From contig CABRHX010000031.1 in NCBI GenBank assembly GCA_902470805.1, positions 1 to 23,878 of the forward strand: a stretch of DNA of 23,878 nt. Reading direction: 5' to 3'. The notes below the pieces were generated by a model. That model was not told the DNA's origin. It saw nothing but the letters and a program-made list of their open reading frames with translations, and ran no database searches. The position numbers were made by a program, and so were the translations under genes. This stretch comes from an uncultured Collinsella sp. (GTDB taxonomy: Bacteria; Actinomycetota; Coriobacteriia; Coriobacteriales; Coriobacteriaceae). The first letter of the stretch is position 1; every line of letters begins with the position of its first letter. Shown in pieces: positions 1-6,377 of the stretch.

Positions 1-292
1 AGCACATACCCTATCGACAAAATCCGACGGTCATTGACACATCAAAAAAAGCCCGCCCACCACCGGGGAAAATTACGCTTGTATATATGAACTGTCTAAT
101 CATCTAAATACTGCTTACAATACCTATGCGCCTGTCCGGGCTTTTCGGACGGGCGCATTTTGCTGCTCAAAAAATTTTTTGAAGAAATTTATAATAATAA
201 TACTATTCAGTCGTACGACAGGACCAACAGGATGCAAGGATTCCGATCGTGGCGATAATCCCTACACCCTAGAAGTCCTAATGTTACAAACG
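1..292. other. Intergenic region at the window edge
   Basis: I see no convincing gene here. The stretch holds a + strand intrinsic terminator (127-161), followed by a very AT-rich segment at about 169-207 and a 10-base palindrome GTCGTACGAC at 210-219. A promoter-like pair on the + strand (TTGAAG at 179-184, 16-base spacer, TACTAT at 201-206) points towards the 3' end of the minus-strand gene at 293-727. I cannot show that it is used. Confidence 0.5.
127..161 (+). terminator. Intrinsic terminator of an upstream + strand gene
   Basis: A 12-bp stem, TGCGCCTGTCCG pairing with CGGACGGGCGCA with one G-T wobble and a 7-base loop, is followed directly by TTTT. The T tract is only on the + strand side, so it terminates a transcript entering from outside the left edge. 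Confidence 0.8.
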
Positions 293-727
293 CTAACTCT
301 CCCAGCCGGCGCGAATGGTTGTTACGACATCGCCTAGGCGCTGGCCGAGAGCCGCTAGATGTTGGAGTACCTCGTTGGGCGATGCGCCGTTGAGGATGCA
401 CGTGAGGGCATACGACGCCAGAAAGATGGCCACAAGCCCTAACGGGATGAGCACGATCATCGCCAAGGTGCGCAGGCGCTGGCCCACGCGGCGACGACGC
501 GCACGACGCTTGTCGAACGCGAGCTCCTGCGCATATGAATCTTGCTGTACGGAATAGGCCTCTGGTGCCGATTCGCACCCGGGCACAGCTACAGGTACAG
601 CAGCGGGCACGACATTTTGCGCAAAGGGCTGGACTGCCGCCCCTTGCATTTGTATCTCCATGAGTCGTTGCTGCTGACGCAACATGCGCTCGGCTTGTTG
701 CTGCGGAGTCTCAAGAAACAGATCCAT
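293..727 (-). CDS. Small single-pass membrane protein of unknown function
   Basis: A 144-residue protein that I do not recognise. The N-terminal half (about 8-30) is rich in Gln and Arg and likely helical. It is followed by an Ala/Pro/Val-rich linker (31-60), a very basic patch at 73-86 (KRRARRRR) and one hydrophobic membrane segment at about 87-111. A short C-terminal tail follows. The positive-inside rule puts the basic N-terminal part in the cytoplasm. I chose ATG at 727 because GGAGG lies five bases upstream; a longer in-frame reading from TTG at 739 would bury that ribosome binding site in the coding region. It stands alone, about 460 bases downstream of the next minus-strand gene and behind that gene's terminator, so it probably has its own promoter. 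No function can be given. Confidence 0.7.
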   Translation of the reverse strand: MDLFLETPQQQAERMLRQQQRLMEIQMQGAAVQPFAQNVVPAAVPVAVPGCESAPEAYSVQQDSYAQELAFDKRRARRRRVGQRLRTLAMIVLIPLGLVAIFLASYALTCILNGASPNEVLQHLAALGQRLGDVVTTIRAGWES

Positions 728-980
728 GCTGGCCTCCAAAATCGGAGCATTCGACGCTTACGACCAGCATCCCGCACCGCCATGACCGCGACAACGCAAT
801 CGCCGGCAATAGCCACAAAGTTTCTTTTGCTCAAAAGCTGTCGAAAACCTCAACAACTCCCCTACCAGCACTTTCTCTGAGCTTTTTTCGTCAGCAATCT
901 TTTGGCCTTCCACCCTTACGCCAACTGACCAAAATCTAACCAAAAGCTTGACGAAAATTGTGGAGACCGGGACCCCACAC

Positions 981-1008
981 AAAAAGTGCCGCCCCAAAGG
1001 GGCGGCAC
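981..1008 (-). terminator. Intrinsic terminator downstream of the membrane protein at 1191-1823
   Basis: A perfect 10-bp stem, GTGCCGCCCC/GGGGCGGCAC, with a 3-base loop is flanked on the + strand by AAAAA at 981-985, which is a U tract on the minus-strand transcript. The same stem and the flanking ACACAAAC recur at 1916-1951 after the rubrerythrin gene. Confidence 0.85.
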
Positions 1009-1050
1009 ACAAACCAATCTATTAGCCAAAACTCGTTGGCAAGCCCGCGT

Positions 1051-1136
1051 CGTCAGACCCGCGGCGCATGCCTTTGCCTCGCGTGACTCTGCGAAGCCGT
1101 GAGCGAGAGGGAAAGGGATGCGCCGCGGGTCTGACG
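1051..1136. repeat. Large inverted repeat A (shared-loop family)
   Basis: The outer arms, CGTCAGACCCGCGGCGCAT at 1051-1069 and its exact complement at 1118-1136, form a 19-bp stem that continues imperfectly inward. The loop contains CTGCGAAGCCGTGAGCGAG (1089-1107), which is identical to the loop of repeat B at 1995-2080 although the stems differ. It lies between the stop codon of the gene at 1191-1823 and that gene's terminator. Confidence 0.85.
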
Positions 1137-1190
1137 TCCGGAGCGGTGAAACCAGCAGTTGCCCTGCGCTCCGTGGTCGGTGAGGACAGA

Positions 1191-1823
1191 CTACATGCCC
1201 GCGAGACCGCGGGCGGCGGTGGCGCACAGAAACGCCAAGGCTAGAATCACGAGCGAGCCCGCAATATCGGCCACCACGCCCGCAAAGCGACGCTCAAACA
1301 ACCAGCTCTCAAAGTGCGGGGCGACGTTGCGCCAAACACGCCACAGCAAGATGCCCATACCGATGACGCCTGGGATATTGAGCAGTAGGATCTCGGAGCA
1401 CAAAAGACCGATCAGGTTGCCGGCGGCAAAACCAGCGTCGCCCTCGCAGTATTTGCGATAAATCATGTACAACATGTACGCCACAAACGGCTGCAGGCAC
1501 GCAGAGATAAACGTAACCACCATCGAGGGGTCCTGAGAAAAGACATCGGTGAGTTTATCGACACTCGTGGCATCTTTCGAAGCCAAGAACAAGCCAATGA
1601 CCACCACGGGCACCACGCCCAAGATAACCTCGACCAGAGTAAACAACTTAGCAGTCAGATCCTCGCTAGCCGTATTGAGGTGAGGCGCCCACTCAGGATG
1701 AGCATGCGCGCCAACCTTCTTGTCCTTCTCGGCACGATCGGCCTTTTTACCCTCGGCAACCCGACGGCTAGGATCCTTGCGTGTTCCCGCCGCAGCAACC
1801 CGAGCCCGAGACTTCTTACCCAT
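1191..1823 (-). CDS. Membrane protein of unknown function with basic N-terminus
   Basis: A 210-residue protein that I cannot assign to a family. Residues 1-38 are very rich in Lys, Arg and Ala (MGKKSRARVAAAG...), a disordered basic cytoplasmic tail. Hydrophobic segments follow at about 60-81, 101-122, 134-161 (long enough for one or two passes) and 181-203, so four or five membrane passes are likely. The segment around 101-161, with MVVTFISACLQPFVAYMLYMIY and an Asn-Ile-Pro-Gly turn, resembles small integral membrane proteins common in this group, but this is only an impression. I chose ATG at 1823 because GGGGTG lies seven bases upstream; an in-frame ATG at 1838 has no purine-rich site before it. 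A palindrome and a terminator follow the stop codon. It appears to be monocistronic. Confidence 0.7.
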   Translation of the reverse strand: MGKKSRARVAAAGTRKDPSRRVAEGKKADRAEKDKKVGAHAHPEWAPHLNTASEDLTAKLFTLVEVILGVVPVVVIGLFLASKDATSVDKLTDVFSQDPSMVVTFISACLQPFVAYMLYMIYRKYCEGDAGFAAGNLIGLLCSEILLLNIPGVIGMGILLWRVWRNVAPHFESWLFERRFAGVVADIAGSLVILALAFLCATAARGLAGM

Positions 1824-1915
1824 AAAAAAACACCCCATCAGGTAGTAGATAAACTAAAAGTCGCTACCCAGTGTACCCCACCCATGAACGGTGCCGTCCC
1901 AACCAGCCCCCATAC

Positions 1916-1945
1916 AAAAACGTGCCGCCCCTATCGGGGCGGCAC
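1916..1945 (-). terminator. Intrinsic terminator downstream of rubrerythrin
   Basis: The stem GTGCCGCCCC (1922-1931) / GGGGCGGCAC (1936-1945) has a 4-base loop, with AAAAA at 1916-1920 forming the U tract on the minus transcript. It has the same stem sequence as the terminator at 981-1008. Confidence 0.85.
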
Positions 1946-1994
1946 ACAAACTTCTTATCAGCTTTTCAGTAACGAGCACGCGACGACGCAAAGC

Positions 1995-2080
1995 GGGCCG
2001 GGAGGGCCGGACTACCTTCCCTCAACGCGACCCTGCGAAGCCGTGAGCGAGGAGGGAAGGCAGTCCGGCCCTCCCGGCCC
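1995..2080. repeat. Large inverted repeat B (shared-loop family)
   Basis: The arms 1995-2023 and 2052-2080 are complementary over GGGCCGGGAGGGCCGGACT, then one mismatch, then CCTTCCCTC. The loop carries CTGCGAAGCCGTGAGCGAG at 2033-2051, identical to repeat A at 1089-1107. The order on the minus strand (stop codon, palindrome, short spacer, GTGCCGCCCC terminator) is the same as for repeat A. Confidence 0.85.
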
Positions 2081-2101
2081 AGCTCACGCTAGCGCCACGC
2101 G

Positions 2102-2641
2102 CTAGTAGTTCACCACCTGCTCCTCAAAGTACGCCTTGGGGTGGTTACACACCGGGCACACCTCAGGCGCCTCGGCACCAACGTACAGGTGCCCGCAGTT
2201 CAGGCACTTCCACACCTTCACGCCCTCACGCTCAAACACTTCGCCCGACTCGATGCGCTCGACGAGTTTGTTGTAGCGCTCCTCGTGGGCCTTCTCGACG
2301 GCGGCGACGCCACGGAACTTCTCGGCGATCTCGGCAAAGCCCTCCTCCTCGGCAGTCTTGGCGAACTCGTCGTACATCGTGGTCCACTCGTAGTTCTCGC
2401 CCGCGGCGGCGTCACGCAGGTTGTCCAGAGTGCCCGGAACGGCGCCGTCGTGCAGATACTTAAACCACAGCTTGGCGTGCTCGGACTCGTTGCCCGCCGT
2501 CTCGGCAAAGATATTCGAGATCTGAACGTAGCCATCCTTCTTGGCCTTGGATGCATAGTAGCGATACTTGGTGTGTGCCTGGGACTCACCGGCAAAAGCA
2601 GTCTCGAGGTTCTTCTTGGTCTGAGAGTTCTCAAAATCCAT
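2102..2641 (-). CDS. rbr: Rubrerythrin
   Basis: Rubrerythrins are cytoplasmic NADH-linked peroxidases of anaerobes that reduce hydrogen peroxide at a diiron site. The 179-residue length is normal. The ferritin-like four-helix domain (about 5-135) shows the expected ligands: E19, E52 with H55 (ExxH), a Glu at 82 or 85, and E116 with H119 (second ExxH). The C-terminal rubredoxin domain has C146-x2-C149 and C162-x2-C165, which bind one iron for electron entry. I chose ATG at 2641, which has GAAGGGAAG about seven bases upstream and begins MDFENSQTKKNL, a typical start; an upstream in-frame TTG overlaps that site. It lies 114 bases downstream of the MutY-like gene with no terminator between, so it may be read with that gene and the Rrf2 regulator as well as from a promoter of its own. 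Confidence 0.96.
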   Translation of the reverse strand: MDFENSQTKKNLETAFAGESQAHTKYRYYASKAKKDGYVQISNIFAETAGNESEHAKLWFKYLHDGAVPGTLDNLRDAAAGENYEWTTMYDEFAKTAEEEGFAEIAEKFRGVAAVEKAHEERYNKLVERIESGEVFEREGVKVWKCLNCGHLYVGAEAPEVCPVCNHPKAYFEEQVVNY

Positions 2642-2755
2642 AGGTGTACTTCCCTTCAACACGTGCCGCCCATAGGCTTTGAGCGACCTTGTCTTTAGGA
2701 TGCCCTCAAGCCGAGAATTTAAACCTTACAATCCCGTTCTTCAGATTCGAGTGAG

Positions 2756-3661
2756 CTACACACTCAGCCAACGATCGCCCTCGGAGCCGCAAAAGCCCTC
2801 GCGCTCCAGATCGGCAAGAATGCTTGCGACCAGCTCGCGCTCGACCGGCTCTCGGCCGGCTGCCGTCTCCATCTCGTTAACGCCTGCAACGGCTTCATCG
2901 AGCGTAATACCTGCCGGTTGCCCATCGCGCGCCGCCAGCAGCATGCGCACAATGTGGGCGCGCTTTTGGCGACGCGAGCCCTCAAACTTGGACTGACGAC
3001 TATAGCCCGCCGACCGCCTGGACGGATTGGGCAGCGTCTTTTTAAGATACGCGCCGTAATCCAGCAACGCGTAATACCATGCGCGCGGCGTGTCGGCATC
3101 GTCTTGAGGCACGGCAAAGGGCGCAATCTCATCCGCCGCCGCACCAGGGGCCGCCGGACAGGCGGCTTGAATCAGCGGCACCAGCTCGCGATCGGGAACG
3201 GCCGGCACATCGGGAAAGAAATGATGCAGAAAGACCGTGCGCACATTGGTCTCTAGATACACGCCTGGAAGATCAAACGCAAACGAACGGATGCCCTGCG
3301 CCGTTGCCGGGCCAATGCCGGGCAGAGCGACCAAGTCACGCGTCTCACGCGGAAACTCCCCGTCCCAGTCCTCTACAACGCGCTGAGCGGCCCCATGAAG
3401 CGCCAGAGCGCGTCGGTTGTAGCCCATGCCCTGCCAAGCGTCCAAAACATCGGAAGGCGCGGCCTGGGCAAGCGCCTGCACAGTCGGAAAACGATCGAGC
3501 CACACCGGCATGCGCGCCTCCACACGCGGCACCTGCGTTTGCTGCAGCATGACCTCAGAAAGCCAAATGATGTACGGATCGCGTGTGCGGCGCCACGGAA
3601 GGTCGCGATAACGCAGGACCCCTTCCGAACGAATCATCGAACGAAAGGGGTCCTGAATCAT
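2756..3661 (-). CDS. MutY-like HhH-GPD DNA glycosylase without Fe-S cysteines
   Basis: MutY-family enzymes remove adenine mispaired with 8-oxoguanine in base excision repair. This 301-residue protein has the family's N-terminal pattern DPYIIWLSEVMLQQTQV with the catalytic-type E36, the GMGYNRRA region at 78-85, and a helix-hairpin-helix LPGIGPATAQGI at 113-124. Two features are unusual. The Asp expected after the hairpin (as in 'LDGNVKRV') is Glu at E137 (YLETNVRTV). The C-x6-C-x2-C-x5-C motif that normally follows 'DYGA' is absent, so no [4Fe-4S] cluster can form by the usual ligands. MutY homologues without the cluster are known. No MutT-like C-terminal domain is evident. AAGGAG lies seven bases before ATG 3661. 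The gene starts 21 bases after the Rrf2 gene ends, so they are almost certainly co-transcribed. Some other HhH-GPD specificity is possible. Confidence 0.88.
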   Translation of the reverse strand: MIQDPFRSMIRSEGVLRYRDLPWRRTRDPYIIWLSEVMLQQTQVPRVEARMPVWLDRFPTVQALAQAAPSDVLDAWQGMGYNRRALALHGAAQRVVEDWDGEFPRETRDLVALPGIGPATAQGIRSFAFDLPGVYLETNVRTVFLHHFFPDVPAVPDRELVPLIQAACPAAPGAAADEIAPFAVPQDDADTPRAWYYALLDYGAYLKKTLPNPSRRSAGYSRQSKFEGSRRQKRAHIVRMLLAARDGQPAGITLDEAVAGVNEMETAAGREPVERELVASILADLEREGFCGSEGDRWLSV

Positions 3662-3682
3662 GGCTATGCTCCTTATGCGGCG

Positions 3683-4168
3683 CTATTCCTCCCGGTAAGC
3701 GCACGCGCAGGTGGCGTACTCGGGAAACGCTTCGCGGTCGGCGAACTTGGGATCGACGGCCGGGAACTGGCGGTGAGCGACGATGTCGCCGAGCGAAACG
3801 GAATCGAGGTAGTCGCGCATCAACGCCTGGGCTCCGGCCCACAGGGGATGATAGCAGCACGCGCCCATGCGCGCACAGTCACCATCGGGCGCGGTGCAAT
3901 CGTTCATAACCATAGGACCCTGAACGGCCTCGACGACCTGGCGGATAGTGACGTCGTCCGGACTGACCTTGAGACGCATGCCACCGTGGACGCCACGCAG
4001 GCTCTCCACAATACCGGCCTGGACCAAACCGTGCTGAATCGAGCGGGCAAACGAATACGGGACATTGACCTCTTCGGCAGCGGTGCGAACAGAAAGCAAA
4101 CGCTCCGGATCCTCGGCAAGCATCGCCAGCATGCGAAGGGCGTAATCAGTCTTCCTCGATATGTCCAT
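3683..4168 (-). CDS. Rrf2-family Fe-S transcriptional regulator
   Basis: Rrf2 regulators (IscR, NsrR and relatives) bind DNA through a winged helix and usually sense Fe-S status, nitric oxide or oxidants through a cluster held by three cysteines. This 161-residue protein begins with the typical MDISRKTDYALRML. It has the recognition region VPYSFARSIQHGLVQAGIVES (about 36-56) and the wing RGVHGGMRL (58-66). It has cysteines C91, C98, C104 and C105, close to the IscR spacing, and a Cys pair near the C-terminus (ATCACAYREE). ATG 4168 was chosen because it matches the family start and has AAAGGGG just upstream; the reading frame extends further but without a binding site. It is the first gene before the MutY-like protein and rubrerythrin, which suggests that it regulates itself and these stress genes. 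Whether it is an IscR, NsrR or other type cannot be decided here. Confidence 0.92.
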   Translation of the reverse strand: MDISRKTDYALRMLAMLAEDPERLLSVRTAAEEVNVPYSFARSIQHGLVQAGIVESLRGVHGGMRLKVSPDDVTIRQVVEAVQGPMVMNDCTAPDGDCARMGACCYHPLWAGAQALMRDYLDSVSLGDIVAHRQFPAVDPKFADREAFPEYATCACAYREE

Positions 4169-4493
4169 TTTTCCCCTTTCAAGGAATACGAACAGCTCGA
4201 ACGAGCTCCGGGGCCGAGCTTGTGTCGAGACGCTAAATGACCGCCAGGACATCCAAATGGTAAATCGGATATCCACTGAGTGCCGCGCTTGGAGCGAAAT
4301 GCATCAGATGCGGCGCACAGTGCAATTTAGTATAACCTAACCCCCTGTCTCGTAGAACAGGTGTTGCGCAACAAAGCTGTTGTTCAGACAGATATACTTA
4401 TTAGATTTTACTTGCGTTCCCGAAGGCGCGGGGATTCTGGGCGAAGATGCACCAGGGCGATCGTTCTATCGAAACAAAGTGCATCAAACGCAA
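4169..4493. other. Intergenic region upstream of the Rrf2 gene
   Basis: No gene is seen. The segment holds a candidate -10 box for the Rrf2 gene (4329-4334), two inverted repeats next to it (CCTGT-N8-ACAGG at 4344-4361 and TGTTGCGCAACA at 4362-4373), and AT-rich DNA at about 4374-4412. The tRNA terminator begins at the right end. The inferred 5' untranslated leader of the Rrf2 transcript is about 155 bases, longer than usual here. Confidence 0.5.
4329..4373 (-). promoter_or_regulatory. Candidate promoter and operator of the Rrf2 operon
   Basis: On the minus strand TATACT (4329-4334 on +) is a good -10 box. The matching -35 position (TTCTAC at 4352-4357, 17-base spacer) is weak, as is common for regulated promoters. 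An inverted repeat CCTGT-N8-ACAGG (4344-4361) covers the spacer and -35 region, and a perfect 12-base palindrome TGTTGCGCAACA (4362-4373) lies just upstream. Binding of the Rrf2 protein here is an inference from position only. Confidence 0.45.
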
Positions 4494-4519
4494 AAAGCCA
4501 CGTCCGAAGACGTGGCTTT
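4494..4519 (-). terminator. Intrinsic terminator of tRNA-Asp
   Basis: A perfect 11-bp stem (AAAGCCACGTC/GACGTGGCTTT) with a 4-base loop, reading TTCG on the transcript, runs into a U tract; AAAAA precedes it on the + strand at 4492-4496. It starts nine bases after the tRNA 3' end. Confidence 0.9.
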
Positions 4520-4527
4520 AATTGCGT

Positions 4528-4605
<78 letters not shown>

Positions 4606-4651
4606 AGGCAGACGTTCGCGTTTGTTTCCGCTCGCGTGCGCTGCGGGGATT

Positions 4652-4703
4652 AGTATACACAGAAGTCTGTCCTGTGCGCAACAACTTTTTTGAAAAAATT
4701 TTT
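4652..4703 (-). promoter_or_regulatory. Promoter of tRNA-Asp with A/T-rich upstream element
   Basis: Read on the minus strand, TTGCGC (4676-4681) and TATACT (4652-4657) are separated by 18 bases. Directly upstream is an A/T tract (4684-4703) in the usual place of an UP element that binds the RNA polymerase alpha subunit. The predicted start would lie about 40 bases upstream of the mature tRNA 5' end. Confidence 0.6.
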
Positions 4704-4722
4704 GGGCCCTCCGGGAGCCTCC

Positions 4723-4867
4723 GGGAGGGTCTCCGGGGCCGGCTGGCGCGGGTTAAGTTTGCTGCTCTACAGTCCTGCGCAAGACGGAAAGCACATTAAG
4801 TGCTTTCCTTTGCGTGCGGAACTCGCGACAAACTTAACCCGCGCCAGCCGGCCCCGGAGACCCTCCC
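4723..4867. repeat. Large perfect inverted repeat C (38-bp arms)
   Basis: Arms 4723-4760 and 4830-4867 are exact reverse complements over 38 bases. The 69-base centre has a second hairpin, GGAAAGCAC (4786-4794) / GTGCTTTCC (4800-4808), with an outer CGCAA/TTGCG pair (4778-4782 / 4810-4814). There is no U tract at either end, so it is not a simple terminator. It contains no transposase gene, and I could not identify a target-site duplication. Confidence 0.9.
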
Positions 4868-4980
4868 TGCCGTCACTTTGTTCAACCAGTTCTTGTTCCT
4901 CGCCGCTTCGCGGCTCGGCGGCCCCGTTCTCCTCGGCGGGGTTGTCTAAGGTTGTTGTTGGACTTCGGCCTTTGGCTGAA

Positions 4981-5017
4981 AAAGAAACGGGGGACGCGCT
5001 GTGCATCCCCCGTTTTT
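4981..5017 (-). terminator. Terminator downstream of the phosphodiesterase (bidirectional)
   Basis: The stem ACGGGGGA (4987-4994) / TCCCCCGT (5006-5013) has an 11-base loop. It carries TTTTT on the + side and AAAGAAA on the other side, so it can stop transcripts in both directions. It lies eight bases past the stop codon of the gene at 5025-5492. Confidence 0.85.
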
Positions 5018-5024
5018 GTTGCGG

Positions 5025-5492
5025 TTACTCCAAGTCAATAAATTTGGTGCTTAGGATCTTGCCGTCTTTTACTAGCATTCTGGCCATGGTGGGGCCTCGG
5101 GTGCCTCTGGGGTAGCTGGCGCTGCCCGGGTTGAGGACTAAGCAACGGCCCACTTGGGCTTCTTTGGTTACGTGGGTGTGGCCGTTGATGGCTACGTCTA
5201 CGGATCCCACCGGAAGGTCTTCGCGGTAGTGGGCTACGGCGAATTTGAGGCCTTCGTAGGTAAAGAGTGCAAGACGGTCTACATCGGGGCCGTAGTCACG
5301 GTAGTAATCGTTGTTGCCCAGTACGGCCCGCACGGGGGCGATGGTGCATAGGTGCTCGTAGTCTATCTCTGACGTGAGGTCGCCGGCGTGGATGATCAGG
5401 TCTGCGCCCTCAAGCTCATCCAAGAGCGCAGGCGAAAGATAGCCGTGGGTGTCCGAGATGATGTCGATGCGCTTGGCGCTTGCACTGTTCAT
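5025..5492 (-). CDS. YfcE/MJ0936-type metallophosphoesterase
   Basis: A 155-residue cytoplasmic calcineurin-like phosphodiesterase of the small YfcE/MJ0936 type, which hydrolyses phosphodiesters using two metal ions; the natural substrate of such proteins is often unknown. All metal-binding motifs are present: D14-x-H16 (SDTHG), G37-D38, G59-N60-N61-D62, H88, and G104-H105-T106-H107. The length fits the family. ATG 5492 has GGAAGGG five bases upstream; the reading frame extends further but lacks a second site. The gene follows the LytTR regulator at 5589-6305, whose terminator (5533-5582) lies between them. Only about 40 bases separate that terminator's U tract from this start codon, so the gene may rely on read-through or on a promoter inside the upstream gene. 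Confidence 0.93.
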   Translation of the reverse strand: MNSASAKRIDIISDTHGYLSPALLDELEGADLIIHAGDLTSEIDYEHLCTIAPVRAVLGNNDYYRDYGPDVDRLALFTYEGLKFAVAHYREDLPVGSVDVAINGHTHVTKEAQVGRCLVLNPGSASYPRGTRGPTMARMLVKDGKILSTKFIDLE

Positions 5493-5532
5493 GGGATCCC
5501 TTCCGCAAAAAAACGATTCGGCAGATATATAC

Positions 5533-5582
5533 AAAAAGGCCCCACGGCTCCGCAGACGATGGGTCTACAGGGCTGCGGGGCC
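5533..5582 (-). terminator. Terminator between the LytTR regulator and the phosphodiesterase
   Basis: On the minus strand, GGCCCCGCAG pairs with CTGCGG-containing sequence and closes with GGGGCC, followed by TTTTTG; on the + strand AAAAA is at 5533-5537, with GGCCCC at 5538-5543 and GGGGCC at 5577-5582. The stem is long with an internal irregularity. It begins only seven bases after the regulator's stop codon. Confidence 0.8.
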
Positions 5583-5588
5583 AGTGTG

Positions 5589-6305
5589 CTAGAGACTCAG
5601 GGCCTTCTTGAGCGGCACGACGCGACGGCGCGAAACCGGCACGCGCTCGTCGACGCCCGTAATGCCCAGTTGGATGGCACCCGAGGGCACCGTCTCGACA
5701 TCCGTGACGCACGCCAAGTTGACGATATAGCGGCGATGCACGCGGAAGAAGCCAAAGTCGCAGAGCTTGGCCTCAAACTGCGCCAGCGAGGTTGTCGACA
5801 AAAAGCGATCATCGACGGTATAGATGCAGGAGTAATCGTCCTTGGCCATGATAAAGCGAATGTCGTCCACGGGAATGAGCACCTTGCGGCCGCCCTTTTC
5901 CACCGGGATACGCTCGATGGTCACCTTGCTGTCCGTAACCGGCTTGGCGCGTTGCATGACCTTCTCAATCGCGCGATCCAAGCGAGCTTCCTCGACCGGC
6001 TTCATCAGATAATCGACGGCATCCACGTCGAATGCCTCGACCGCATGGTCACTATACGCAGTCACAAACACGATCGCCGGCGGATTTTTGAGCTTATGCA
6101 GCGCCTCGGCAAGTTGCAGGCCCGAGGCACCGGGCATCGAGATATCGAGAAACACGACATCCACGCGACTTTCCATAAGCATCTCGATGGCGGAGCGGAC
6201 GCTCGACGCCTCCGTGATCGTGCCGATCTTGCCCGTTTGCTCGAGCAGGAAGCGAAGCTCCGAGCGAGCCGGCGCCTCATCATCCACAATCATCGCACGC
6301 AGCAT
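5589..6305 (-). CDS. LytTR-family response regulator (pair 1)
   Basis: This 238-residue two-component response regulator receives a phosphate from the histidine kinase encoded just upstream and binds DNA. The receiver domain (about 1-120) has the acidic pair D8-D9, the phospho-acceptor D54 (VVFLDISMPG), the switch Thr in FVTAYSD and the Lys in LMKPVEE. The C-terminal LytTR domain (about 132-235) has the family pattern RKVLIPVDDIRFI...FFRVHRRYIVNL...VPVSRRR. ATG 6305 has AAAGG about ten bases upstream; an upstream TTG in frame is less likely. It lies 72 bases after the kinase gene and is the last gene of the operon before a terminator. Its DNA targets cannot be read from this window. It is a clear paralogue of the regulator at 11475-12209. 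Confidence 0.95.
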   Translation of the reverse strand: MLRAMIVDDEAPARSELRFLLEQTGKIGTITEASSVRSAIEMLMESRVDVVFLDISMPGASGLQLAEALHKLKNPPAIVFVTAYSDHAVEAFDVDAVDYLMKPVEEARLDRAIEKVMQRAKPVTDSKVTIERIPVEKGGRKVLIPVDDIRFIMAKDDYSCIYTVDDRFLSTTSLAQFEAKLCDFGFFRVHRRYIVNLACVTDVETVPSGAIQLGITGVDERVPVSRRRVVPLKKALSL

Positions 6306-6377
6306 AGGGATAAAACCTTTCGTCAACTAACTACGCCGGGCATCCGTCGCATGACGTTGAGCCCGTAGCCTTTTATT

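Larger units (their letters stand above)
728..1190. other. Intergenic region with terminator and large inverted repeat
   Basis: No gene is supported; the short reading frames here lack ribosome binding sites and recognisable content. The right half holds a large inverted repeat (1051-1136) and the terminator of the gene at 1191-1823 (981-1008). The left half (728-980) is AT-richer and should contain the promoter of the small membrane protein at 293-727. I could not pick out a convincing -35/-10 pair. Confidence 0.5.
4606..5024. other. Intergenic region between tRNA-Asp and the phosphodiesterase
   Basis: No gene is supported; the apparent reading frames are products of the palindrome. From left to right it holds the tRNA promoter (4652-4681), an AT tract (4684-4703) that may act as an UP element, the 38-bp perfect inverted repeat (4723-4867), smaller GC-rich hairpins at about 4898-4945, and the terminator of the phosphodiesterase gene (4981-5017). 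Confidence 0.6.

Noticed and set aside
1051..2080. CRISPR array suggested by two similar repeats with different flanks
   Set aside because: There are only two copies, about 940 bases apart with a gene terminator and a whole gene between them, and no cas genes.
4723..4867. Insertion sequence with terminal inverted repeats
   Set aside because: The arms are only 69 bases apart with no transposase, and I found no flanking duplication. It is reported as a palindrome instead.
4690..5115. Two overlapping frames with similar 'LRGRLARVKF' segments that look like duplicated peptides
   Set aside because: The similarity comes from the two arms of the perfect palindrome at 4723-4867 read on opposite strands. 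Neither has a ribosome binding site.
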